Translations under genes and position numbers: made by a program
DNA from: Hsuehochloa calcarea
Lineage: Eukaryota; Streptophyta; Magnoliopsida; Poales; Poaceae
Reading direction: 5' to 3'
Assembly (NCBI GenBank): GCA_036346395.1
Contig: JAYEVG010000076.1
Location: 1 to 64,000, forward strand
DNA length: 64,000 nucleotides
Shown here: positions 12,650 to 22,006 of the stretch, in pieces
Layout: each line of letters begins with the position of its first letter
How positions within the stretch are numbered: position 1 is the first letter of the stretch
Notes under the pieces: generated by a model
The model's input: the letters and a program-made list of their open reading frames with translations, nothing else
Told to the model about the DNA's origin: nothing
Database searches by the model: none

Positions 12650-13560
12650 TCCCACGAGGACGACACGTTGTGTTGGAGACATCGACCACCAGTAGCAACC
12701 GCCGATGCTCCTCAGTCAAGGACCTTGATAGCACCCATTCGCACACCCAACATACAGTAACATTTTCAACACAACACACACAACCTTCGCAACTTGGAAC
12801 TAACACACGCCAAGTACTAAGTCAAGAGAGGTCACATATGTCCCTCATGTGGTTGCACACAAAATGCTCTGCATTATGGCACAGTAATTGGTCCTTATTG
12901 ACTTAGGCACCATCCACACACCGATAACCACACCATCAACCATGTGCCCAAGTCTAAATCTTTTGTTTTTAGTTTTATCTTTCCAAATACCTCATACATG
13001 AGTACCTTGACCCAAGGAATAGTAGTAGTGATATCATGATCAACACCGGCGATGATCCCCATTCTACCAAACTAAGCATGGCTAAGCAACATAACTCAGA
13101 TATCGTGATAAAGTGACTAGAGCCCATCAATAACCTAGGTTCAATGGTAAAGAGTGAACATTTGCCCATCGCTCATGCATCTATTTAGGAACAACTACTC
13201 GATCGAGAATTTAAACACCAAAATAGAGCATGCATACATACAATTTGCAAACAAGATAATATATTTTGAAATTAATGGGATCAAGATGATCAAAGGAGGG
13301 ATTGCTTGCTCTTGGAGAGAGTCCTCTCATTGCTGGATCGAATAATAGAATCGTGAAACTAGCGACATAATCGAACAAAACCAATAAGAACAGTAATGTT
13401 GAATAAACTCAAAATCATCAAAAAAATCCTAAAATTTACATGTAAGGTAGAGCATGATTTAATATGAATTTAGAATAAAAATGATTCGATTGAGTTCAGA
13501 TGTGAAAGATATAGCCTATACCATTTCTATCTAAAAGAAATGCAAGAATAGACTTCTTAG
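12650..13560 (-). repeat. Fragment of a Tekay-type LTR, minus strand
   Basis: The block order matches the reversed Tekay LTR: ACACAACACAC near 12770, AAGTACTAAGTCAAGAGAGG near 12812, CTCATGTGGTT near 12844, GCCCAAGTCTAAAT near 12944, GCATACATACA near 13231, CAAACAAGATAAT near 13247. It probably belonged to the same LTR as 14880-15360, now split by the inserted block between them. Confidence 0.65.
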
Positions 13561-14060
13561 TATTGTTGACTTGAGTATGATGGTTTTGAGTAATCGCTCA
13601 TTTTGAGTACTAATCATTTCTAGTAATCGCTCATTTTGAGTATTATTCGCTTCAAGATCGACCATTTCTACTATCGCTCATTTCGACTCACGCAGCGGAA
13701 GGAGGTTTCGACTATCTAGTCGAAAGGAGGCTTCACTACAAGTGGTTGGAAGGAGGTTTCACTACCTAGTCGGAAGAAGGCTTCACTATAGTGGTCGAAA
13801 GTGGATTGACTTGTGTGGTCGAAAGGAGGTTTCGACTACTACTTGAAGGTTTCACTACAAGTGGTCGAAGGAAGCTTCGACTATGCGACTCACCGGTCGC
13901 GACTTGGTCGTAGCCATAGTCGTAGACCGGTCGAGACATGGTCGTAGGAGGTTCGACATCGTGTGGCTCGAAAGAGTTTTCACAACTTATGATCTAGGAG
14001 TTTCGACTACAAGAGGTCGCTACCGGTCGCCATCGATGTGATCCAAGACGACAAGCTAAT
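13561..14060. repeat. Tandem array of short hairpins (array B)
   Basis: Units of about 25-30 bases built on GGTCGAAAGGAGG and TTTCGACTAC. Several fold as hairpins: GTCGAAA/TTTCGAC with loop GGAGG (13818-13824/13830-13836) and GTCGAAG/CTTCGAC with loop GAAG (13864-13870/13875-13881) are perfect. Other units have lost one base of an arm. The first part (13575-13680) repeats a different word, AATCGCTCATTTTGAG. The array is followed closely by an Angela LTR start at 14132, as array A is followed by 10069. Confidence 0.7.
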
Positions 14061-14131
14061 TGATTGTGCATGCAAGCCCTCACGAGACAAAGTGAAATTA
14101 CCGGTGGTCAAACAAGGTCGTAGTTGGTCGA

Positions 14132-14260
14132 TGCTTGGAAATATGCTTAGAGGCAATCATAGAGATGATTATATTTTGTTATGTTTATAATATTGGATAA
14201 TATGTTATCTTATTTTTAGAATAATATCGTTAGTATTTATTATCAAATATGTGATGAGGA
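14132..14260 (+). repeat. Start fragment of an Angela-type LTR
   Basis: TGCTTGGAAATATGCTTAGAG followed by GCAATCATAGAGATGAT matches the LTR start at 10069 with a few substitutions. The match runs about 100 bases and the rest of the LTR is missing. Confidence 0.65.
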
Positions 14261-14466
14261 TTGAGCTCCAAGGCTTTATATAGGTCGGAGGTGGAGCACA
14301 CGAGGAGAGGCTGCCACGGTGGAGCTCTACCATGGCTCACCGCCATGGACGAGTCGAGGACATGGAGGGACGACGAGGCGACAGGCATGGCGACTCGAAC
14401 CTCCGTGTCTGCCGTGGACGGGCAAGCGCGAGGAGAGCGAGGGCAAATAGGTGCGCGAGGTGATGG
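14261..14466. other. GC-rich linker without recognised gene
   Basis: It contains TTTATATAGG near 14274, which could be the TATA region of a shortened LTR. Short frames on both strands carry no family signal. Confidence 0.3.
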
Positions 14467-14872
14467 CATTTAATGTGCACACATCAGAGGGAGAAGGCTG
14501 GATTCGCTAGAGGACGACTTTTGCCGCGACAAGGACGATGCGAAGGCCGCAATATGGGCGGCGAGGAAGATAGTGACCAGGAGGAGGTGGTCGACAAAGG
14601 CCTCGCTGGACTGGTCGGGCGATCTGGTCGACCGGCCGGAGGGTCCGGCTGACCGGCGGGCGATCGAACGAGCGGTTCGGTCAAAACCGATACGGGTCGA
14701 ATCGAGCGTAGTCGAATCAAGCGGTTGGTCTAACCCCAGGTCGGTCAAACTCCGTAGGTCGTTGAAACGAGCTACGGGTCGAACTCTAGAGGTAGTCAAA
14801 ATGAGTGGCTAGTCGAACTCCTCGAGGTCGGGTCGAACGAGCAGAGTCCATTTAATGGGTTTGACCGAGTTT
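14467..14872. repeat. Degenerate tandem array (array C2)
   Basis: Diverged second copy of the array at 12240-12641, in the same orientation. Shared order: ATTTAATG, GAGG(G)A, GGTCGAA-type units, then GGGTTTGACCGA near 14857. Confidence 0.65.
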
Positions 14873-14879
14873 ATTTCAA

Positions 14880-15360
14880 AAGGCTTGGAGGGTTGCGATT
14901 TTTTTTGACATAGTTGTACCATACCAAAAATTCTAAAATTTTTATGGGATATTACTGACTCTAAGAATACGCTTATATAAATGTTTTAGAGTTTTTCATT
15001 AATTGAATTTTTATAAAAAATTCTTTCAATCCTCTGATTTAGAGGTTTGACTAAGGATTAACAGGCTTGACTGGCAAATTTAAAATAGTAAAAGAATTTC
15101 AAAAAAATAAGAAATTTTTCAGAGGAGTCACTAAGGTGATCTAGAATCTAGGAAAATTATTTCTATGGACTAATCATAAGATTTGTTTTAAAAGTATTAA
15201 AGGATGATGTTTTTAGAAATTAATGCATTAAGTTTTTGAAATGCACAAAACCTTTGAAAGAATTTTCAAAAAAATCAAATGACAATATGATGCACTAAAA
15301 GCTTTAAATTTATCTTATTTTTAGACATTTGAAATACAAATCCAAGATTGAGATGTTACA
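14880..15360 (-). repeat. Terminal part of a Tekay-type LTR, minus strand
   Basis: AT-rich sequence that ends GAGATGTTACA at 15350-15360, the reverse of the Tekay LTR start. The preceding CATTTGAAATACAAA and TTTTGAAAT words match the reversed first 300 bases of Tekay LTRs loosely. Confidence 0.55.
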
Positions 15361-15487
15361 GTTAGCCAAACACCCAAATATTTAAAGGAGGCTCAACCAA
15401 ATAAGATTATCATACTATACCAAACAGAGACTTAACCAATCGAACAACAGGAACTAACAAAGTGTGTTGCTTTCTACACGAGAAGTA

Positions 15488-15630
15488 CTCTCCCGTCACA
15501 AATGAGTGACAATGCGGATATTAACACGATCCCAAAGCGAAACTTTAACGATTAATTTTTATTATAATATATTTATAAATATAATAAAACTATAATATTA
15601 TTAAAATACTTTACATGAAAAATCTACTCA
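15488..15630. mobile_element. Candidate Stowaway-like MITE remnant
   Basis: Starts TCTCCCGTCACAAATGAGTG, close to the CTCCCTCCGTCNCAAA-type ends of grass mariner-like MITEs. It continues into an AT-rich body (TTATTATAATATATTTATAA). No matching right terminal repeat was found, so it is at most one half of an element. Confidence 0.35.
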
Positions 15631-15689
15631 TCTTTCGTACGTACAATCTAAATGTCTGTAAAGGCATGATAGGCAAAGACGCCGTAGCA

Positions 15690-15720
15690 AAATATTATAA
15701 AGTTTGACGGCACGTGTCAA
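15690..15720 (+). promoter_or_regulatory. Candidate promoter elements of the PTAC16 fragment
   Basis: A G-box core CACGTG in the context GCACGTGTC lies at 15711-15716, about 320 bases before the start codon. TATTATAAAG lies just upstream. G-boxes are common in promoters of light-regulated plastid-protein genes. Function is inferred from position only. Confidence 0.3.
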
Positions 15721-16037
15721 AAGGCAGTACCGCAGTTGAAACGCACACTGACACTGACAAAACGGGGCACATCGCCACTTCCGAACTCCGAGGAAACAGG
15801 CGAGACGAACGATGTTCGCCGTGGGGCCGAGGGGATCGACGGGGCGCGAACACACGGCCAGTGGTTGCCCACGATGGGATAAACGGCGACCCACATGGCC
15901 TCTCCCGATAGGCTCCCCCGCCATCTCCCCCAATCCAAACATGCCAGCTCACATGCGCGCCACCCATCTCCACCACTTCCTCATCCCACGGCGCCCATAT
16001 GCCCACCACCTGTTCGACCACCTGACGCCAGCCCGCC

Positions 16038-17056
16038 ATGGCTCCCGCCCTCACCTCCAACCCCCTCCTTCCGCCCCTCTCCTCCCCATCCGCCGGCGCG
16101 CCTCCACCGCCTTCTGCCGCGTAAGCGCCGGCAGGCCAGGCAAGGACCGGGGTAGATGAGGATGCCAAGAAGGGGTCCTTCTTTGCCGACTTCAGCAAGC
16201 TGATGGATGCCAAGTCGCTGATACCGGCCTTCCCGTCGCCCGCGGCCGGGTCGATGTTTGCCGGTGGGAGGGGAAGGAAGGACCCGCAGATGGTGTTCGT
16301 TGCGGGTGCCACGGGCAGGTGGGGTCCGCATCGCGCAGACGCTGCTGCGGCAGGGGTTCGCCGTGCGCGCGGGGTCCGGACCTCGTGTCCGCGCAGGAGC
16401 TGGCGCGGCTCGCCGCCGCGTACAGGCTCATATCCCCAGCGGAGGCGCGCCGGCTCAACGCGGTGGAGTCGGATTTCGAAGACCCTGAGGCGATCGCCAA
16501 GTCCATCGGTCCGGCGGCCAAGGTGGTGATCACCGTCGGCCTGGCTGAGAAGGGTCCCGACAGTGGGGTGGTCACCACCGACGACGCGCTCCGGGTGGTG
16601 CAGGCCGCGGACCTCGCCGGTGTGGCACATGTCGTGGTGGTATACGACGAGGGGGCGGGCGGCCTCGGCGGGGCCACCACGTACAATGTGCTTGATGGGT
16701 TTACGACCTTCTTCTCGAACCTATTCTCCCGTGTGCAGACGCTGACGCTGAGCGAGTTCTTAGCCAAGGTGGTGGAGACCGATGTCAGGTACACGCTCGT
16801 CAAGGCAGCGCTAACCGACGACTACAGCCCTGAGAACTCCTATGGCTTGATCCTGGCCAAAGAGGGCGCGCCCAGCACTACTTCCTCGACGGATACCGGC
16901 AAGGTATGTATAGTTCATATCTGTGACTGCGCAAGAGTCTACTTGAAGTGTTGTTGCTTACATGCATAGCTTTGTGCGTTTTTGTAGGTGTCCAAATTGC
17001 AGATTGCTGCTCTTGTGGCTGATGTCTTCTCCAACGTGGCAGTCGCAGAGAACAAG
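16038..17056 (+). pseudogene. PTAC16: PTAC16 (plastid transcriptionally active 16) 5' gene fragment, exons 1-2
   Basis: PTAC16 is a plastid nucleoid- and thylakoid-associated protein with a Rossmann-type NAD(P)-binding domain. The start at 16038 (GCCATGGCT) opens MAPALTSN, close to the Arabidopsis start, followed by an Arg/Ser/Ala-rich transit peptide. Then come a KSLIP block near 16212, the dinucleotide motif VFVAGATGR (about 16289-16315), RIAQTLLRQGF, LVSAQELARL, a TYNVLDG block near 16680 and TLVKAALTDDYSPENSYG near 16795. Exon 1 ends at 16903 (AAG/GTATGT). An 84-base intron ends in TTTTGTAG at 16987. Exon 2 (16988-17056) encodes VSKLQIAALVADVF through VAENK and ends at a GT donor. The charged, Ala/Glu-rich C-terminal half of the family protein is not found downstream. 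At least three to four frame changes break exon 1, near 16095, 16150, 16316 and 16377, each at a G/C-rich run that looks one or two bases short. So it is either a true fragment or a real gene damaged in the consensus. Confidence 0.85.
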
Positions 17057-17400
17057 GTACTGAAACTATGCCCGACATGTGCCTATCTATGGTGAATTCT
17101 TGCATGCCCTCATTTCTTTCCCCAAGAAAGGCATACCTTTTTTATTAGGCAATTCAATCCGTGGTTCTGCCCCATTCCCATTAGGAACTTTTTCTCAGCT
17201 TTGGAAGGTTTTCATGATTAGCCAAAATTAGATTGCTGGTGTTGACTATTTGGTTATTGTAGTCATGAAAGATATTGTCGATCAGAAACAATGATTTGTA
17301 AACCAAAAAAACACATACGCAACCAATGGTCTAAAATCAGCACTTTATTAATTTGTCGAGCCAAACGTTGCCACACTTGGCTTAGGCAAGTGACCAAATA
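17057..17400. other. Intron-like sequence after PTAC16 exon 2
   Basis: Begins with the donor GTACTG after exon 2. AT-rich, no further PTAC16 exon seen. Confidence 0.4.
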
Positions 17401-17592
17401 AGGCTAGTGTTTAGTTCAAAGATACAATAGTGACGTGCCAGACTTTCTTGGCCACCTGGCTTACTCGTCATATACTCATTTATGTGCCAAGACTTGCCAT
17501 AGTTGTGGCGGAGGATTTGTCTGCACAAAATGTGTGGCATGCTACACTTTGCCATGCATTTGTGGCAAGTAAGAACACAACCAAACATGCCC
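17401..17592. mobile_element. Candidate MITE with GGCTAGTGTTTAGTTC-type ends
   Basis: The left end GGCTAGTGTTTAGTTC and the right end, whose complement reads CGGGCATGTTTGGTT, form imperfect terminal inverted repeats. They resemble the GGCCTTGTTTAGTTC ends frequent in grass MITEs. The body repeats TTGCCA/TGGCAA words, which adds internal symmetry. No clear target duplication. Confidence 0.4.
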
Positions 17593-18960
17593 GTTATAGC
17601 AACCTCGATAATAGTCTGCAGTCCAGGTATAACTTTTGCTGCTTCCTTGCTTCTGACCATATGTAAAGCTCAAGAACTATGTAATGTAGGTTACTGCCTG
17701 GCCGGTTGGTACAGGAGAAGCAGATAAATAAGCACATGTACAAAACTACAAATAAACATGTTAGGAATAAAAAGACGATATGCAACTCTATTCTGAATTA
17801 TAGATTTTGGAAGTGTTATGCACAATCATGTGCACAGGGTCACAGGGTCACAGCGGCCGGCCGGCCGGCCGGCTGTCCGTATGGGCCCATGGGGCAAGCA
17901 ACGGCAGCAGTCAATCGGCAGTGTGGATTAGGATGGCGTCCAGAGACTTCACGTAGCCTTGCATGCATATCTTATCAAGTGGTAAAATTGGTTACATGAT
18001 ACCAAATTTTTGTGACATTTACTTCAATTTACTGAAACTTTGTATCTTTGTTGAAACGAACTAAACTTTTCTGGTACTTTACCGTAGGGCACCGGGCTCA
18101 TTATAATAGTATTGTCCGGGCTAGTATGAAAAAGAGCATGTAAATGTCGTATTCACCCTTGTCATAAGATCGGGTAGCAGATGGGCATGTGGGTTCTTTG
18201 TGGAGCTCGCCAGCGTGAGTAGCGACCATCAAGGCGGTGGAGACCTGAAAAGTGGAACAGTGGAAAGGATTGGGGTCCGTTAGTGGTGTTTGTGTCAAGA
18301 CTCACCGGAGAGTGGCTGTGGCGGTGACCATCGGCGGTGACAATGGAGGATGGCAGCAACGGTGCTTGACAACGGGTGAAAGCTGAAATTGACATGAGTG
18401 TGAGCTTCCTGGGAGGGTAAGGATGCTACGGGTGCAAGGAATTGAGGAGAGGCTCACCGATGGAGATCAACCGCGTGGTGGTGGACACGGACAGTGAAGA
18501 GGAAAATAACCATAGGGCTGAGCTCGGAAGGGAATGCTCAATTAGTTGACGGCTTTCAGAGAGGATGATGATGCGGCTAGAGCATCACGTGTTCTTGATC
18601 CATGCGCATCTAACCCACTCTTCCACTCCTCCGTCCTCTCATCGCTAAGCCCGGGAATGCATGACAACACCGCTAGTGTCCTCAGCTCCGCCCGTCGTGC
18701 CGCCAATCTCCTTCCTCAGTTCCGCCTCAAGAAATTGCCACAGCGTGTTCCCGATCCCAGGAGTTCAACCCGCAAGTCACCTTCCTCATAGCCAACGCGC
18801 CGAATGCCCCTTCTTCCTCAACTCTAACCAGAGCCACGCACCATGTCAATCTCCCTGCTCGGTAAGGATCTAGCCACCTCTCCCTAGTCACATTCCATCA
18901 ATCTGCAATGCTTGTTCTTTACTAATTTTTTTGTATTATTTGACGAATTGACGTGGATTG
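17593..18960. other. No recognised gene or element
   Basis: Includes a short CCGG run at about 17850-17875 and several short frames on both strands. I searched it by eye for the missing PTAC16 exons and for a Helitron-type end and found neither. Confidence 0.4.
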
Positions 18961-19459
18961 GTCTTTGTAGGTGATCTATAGTGCACCTTCTTCCTTGCCG
19001 GTTCCACCCACAGCCCCCGTGGCGAAAGGGAAGCTTAGCCCGAGGTACGCTGGACCGCTCTCGATTATTGCAAGAATTGAAAGTTAGCCTACCACTCGAC
19101 TCGCTCGAGTCCATGCGTGGAGTTCATAATGTGTTTCACGCCTCGATGCCGAGAAAGTTTTTGAGAGATCCAGAGCATAAGATTTCATTAGAGCCACGAC
19201 TATTGAGCAAGACTCACAGCTTGAGTCGCGGCCCGTGGCGATTCGGAGAGGTCTGAGCGAGTGCCGAGGCACAAGACGTTGGTATACGCCAAGGTTCTCG
19301 TGGACGATCACCGAGAGAGAGGCGACTTGGGAGTTGGAGTCTCTGATGCGCGAGCAATACCCGAGTTGTTCACGCTGCATGTGTTATTTTGTTGTTTAAT
19401 TTCAGCAGGTAGTTTTATTTGAGTAGAACAGCGCAGTAGAATTCGGGTCGAATTCTGCT
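18961..19459 (+). pseudogene. Ty3/gypsy pol C-terminus (integrase tail, chromodomain-like)
   Basis: Read through three or four frame changes, this encodes the end of a gypsy polyprotein: a KGKLSPRYAGP block (19020-19055), GVHNVFHASMPRKF and LRDPEHKI (19118-19180), then a KVLV-type and ATWELESLMREQYP block (19290-19365). VHNVFHVSxLRKYL and ATWELE blocks are standard for the integrase C-terminal/chromodomain region. The protein ends near 19395, just before the polypurine tract at 19460. The upstream pol is missing, so this is a 3' fragment. The same tail, on the opposite strand, is at 39301-39560. Confidence 0.75.
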
Positions 19460-19470
19460 AAGGGGTAGAA
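19460..19470 (+). other. Polypurine tract
   Basis: AAGGGGTAGAA directly precedes the LTR start TGTAATACTC. The equivalent tract of the sister element is at 39287-39300 on the minus strand. Confidence 0.75.
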
Positions 19471-19551
19471 TGTAATACTCAAAATAATAATTATTAGTTG
19501 GAAGAGTAGTGTGGTGGCATTCTAGGCTCAGTGTTGGGCTGGGGTGTTACA
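19471..19551 (+). repeat. Internally deleted 81-base LTR
   Basis: Starts TGTAATACTC and ends GGGGTGTTACA, the two ends of this gypsy family's LTR. The sister LTRs are about 1.0 kb (43180-44187) and 1.97 kb (20033-22006). Its right 65 bases are the reverse complement of the 26642-26710 end. The rest has been lost at an AATAATTATT stretch. Confidence 0.75.
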
Positions 19552-20018
19552 ATAAATACTAACCCAAGAAAATTCATCAACCGCAACTATAACAGGAATA
19601 ATCAAATTCAAACTCAAGGAAGAAAACAACTTTTCTAAAGAAACATATCCTCAACACACAGAACTAAGTTACCCGATGTAAACACTTCACCACTATCATA
19701 CAACAAATCTGTGATATAACTTGGCCATGCCTATGGCCACAACCACAATCTCTACCTCTCGACTATCATGACCCATAGCAATCACATAATCAAATCATAA
19801 GTAGTCAGAACCAATTCATAACATAAATCATCAATACAACATAACGGAAGCGTAAATGCGATACTCGTCCCATTCCCATCCTACTGTGCACCAGTGTGTC
19901 AAAATTTTAAGTTAATTAACCATTATCAAATTTTGGTTTATTTTACAAGTCCTAAAACAAGTTTTAGCAATTTTAGGTTAACTAAGTTATTAATCTATTC
20001 ACCACGGACCTGAAGCCC

Positions 20019-20030
20019 GCTCTGATACCA
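20019..20030 (-). other. Primer binding site (initiator tRNA-Met type)
   Basis: On the minus strand it reads TGGTATCAGAGC, a perfect match to the common plant primer site, two bases from the LTR end GGGGTGTTACA. Confidence 0.85.
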
Positions 20031-20032
20031 AC

Positions 20033-22006
20033 TGTAACACCCCAGCCCAACACTGAGCCTGGAATGCCACCAAACTACTCTTATCATCTATTATACATCA
20101 ACACATTGTGAAATTTCAGCAAGCATAACAACATTAAACCCATCCACGGGTCGCATTAACACAAGCATAACACTATGACAATCATAAATAAATTAGACCT
20201 AGGAGCATAGCAAAAATAATAAATCAAGATTAACATAAACCAAGTATCTATGGTTATTCAATACCATCATGTCCTAGATATAAATATTCATATTATTCTA
20301 AAAGTTTCTCATGTCCAATGAATCAAATAATTGGGTGAAGTGCATGATTCCAAGTGCGCTAGCCCTTCCCGAGTAAAACATCATCACTGGTCACCTAAAA
20401 ACAACAATAGAGCAAGAATGAGTCCAAGACTCAAAGAATACATAATAAAGCCATAAACAATAGTTTATTAACCATAATCAAAGTTATCATCATCATCCAT
20501 TTAGTTAATGCCATTGTCATTCTCAAAACAAACAAGCCATATTCCATATAGGTAAAGTTGCACAATTTAACAATTTACTTAGATATGCGAATGCACCAAC
20601 ATGCTCATGCTCATATGCATCTCATCACCGATACCTAGATAGCGGAGTGTTCACCCGTCGATGACACACTCTATCCTTCACGCCCGTGAAGTCCCCACCA
20701 AAGTAGGATTTTATCTAGAGCTCTCCGGACTAGTCATGTATCTTTCTTACCGACCTCACCGGAATAGTTACATGACTTTCTCACCGACCTGGCTCATGCA
20801 ACACCTGTCATGATGAATGTAAATGATGCGACATCTTTATTTATTCATCAACATAGTCCATCTCATTAACTCAATATCTACTCATTATCTCATTATCATA
20901 ATCTCATTCACTCAAGGTCATCAATATCATGTATAAGAATAAGCTGAACGAAAGCATAATAAATAGCATGATAAGTAACATCAATGATCATGGTGAACAA
21001 CCCATTGTTCACCACTCTACCATATACTTGCCTTCCGCTACTGTGACGAAGTTAGGAGGCAACGACGAATTTCTCCACTCCCGCCCCACCGCCTACACAA
21101 ATATTTATTCAAATAAGAATAATAAGTCTTGACGTGGCTACAAGCGCTTTACCATAACCTCTATCTAATCAACATAACCAAAAACTCAAAATGACGAATT
21201 AACTAATCAGCCAATATCGGCCCTTCTGATCAGCAGTACGAGAAAAATCGTAATTAAATATTTGTAACTCCGAATGGCTTGAAACCAGTGCTCAAATACT
21301 CTTAACGTAACAGGCTACGAAACTCTAGTTGGTGGAATCCTTTGATTCGGCCAAAACAGTGGCCTAAACAACAGTTGAAAACACTAACAGATATCTGCCC
21401 AGATTTCAGAACAGTGGTAAAGAAAATGGCATAACTTTTAATCTACAGATCCAATTGAGATGATCTTTATCAACTCGGAAAGATAATTTCAAGGGCTACA
21501 AAACCTAGTTGGGTGGAAGTTCTGAATCTGACTCTAACTAGATAAAACCGAGGGCAAACCGACAGTTCCAAATTCTCAGGCAGACAGGACAGCGCGCGAT
21601 TAAAAAATTCATATCTCCTAAACCGTAACTCCAAATCAAATGATCTCGGTGCCAAAAGAAAGCTAAGACCAAGGGCTACAACCTTCTAAGAGGTGAGAAG
21701 ATCAGAAAACATACAGAACTTACCCAAATCGGACGAACAAAAGCGCAGCACTCGCAGGGAGGAGGGCGGGCGGTTGGAGAGGGGAGGGGTGGCGGCTTGG
21801 GGAGGGAAAAGGGAAGGGGAAGGGTTTTAGGGTTTAGGGAGAGATACCCCTTTGGCCAGCCCCTCATGGGCCACCCAGGATGAGGCCCAGAGTCCAAAGT
21901 TGCTGAAAAACACGAAAACCCTTGAAGAAAAAACGATTCAGATTTTCCCATTAGCTCCTTGTTCCAAACTTCTTCTAGTACGCTGATTTACTTTTAGGGT
22001 ATTACA
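20033..22006 (-). repeat. LTR (1.97 kb) of the gypsy element
   Basis: On the minus strand it runs from TGTAATACCC to GGGGTGTTACA. Only the outer 50-60 bases at the primer-site end resemble the LTRs at 26642 and 43180, so this is a different subfamily. Confidence 0.75.

Larger units (their letters stand above)
19552..22006 (-). mobile_element. 5' part of a Ty3/gypsy element, minus strand
   Basis: Contains, read right to left, a 5' LTR (22006-20033), primer binding site (20030-20019) and a leader (20018-19552). The leader shares ACATAACGGAAGCGTAAA and a CACCACGGACCT block with 42985-43165 of the related element. Gag and pol are absent: left of 19552 begins a fragment of the same family in the opposite orientation. 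The five bases right of the LTR are GGTCG; the left partner was not found. Confidence 0.7.

Noticed and set aside
15695..16630. A 311-codon open frame on the minus strand
   Set aside because: It is the antisense of PTAC16 exon 1 and its GC-rich 5' region. Its residues are Arg/Gly/Ala-rich with no domain, while the plus strand encodes a recognisable protein.
16038..18960. Helitron capture of the PTAC16 fragment
   Set aside because: Gene fragments with introns are typical of Helitrons, but I found no CTAG/CTRR 3' end with a preceding hairpin next to an A/T target and no TC start. It stays possible but unsupported.
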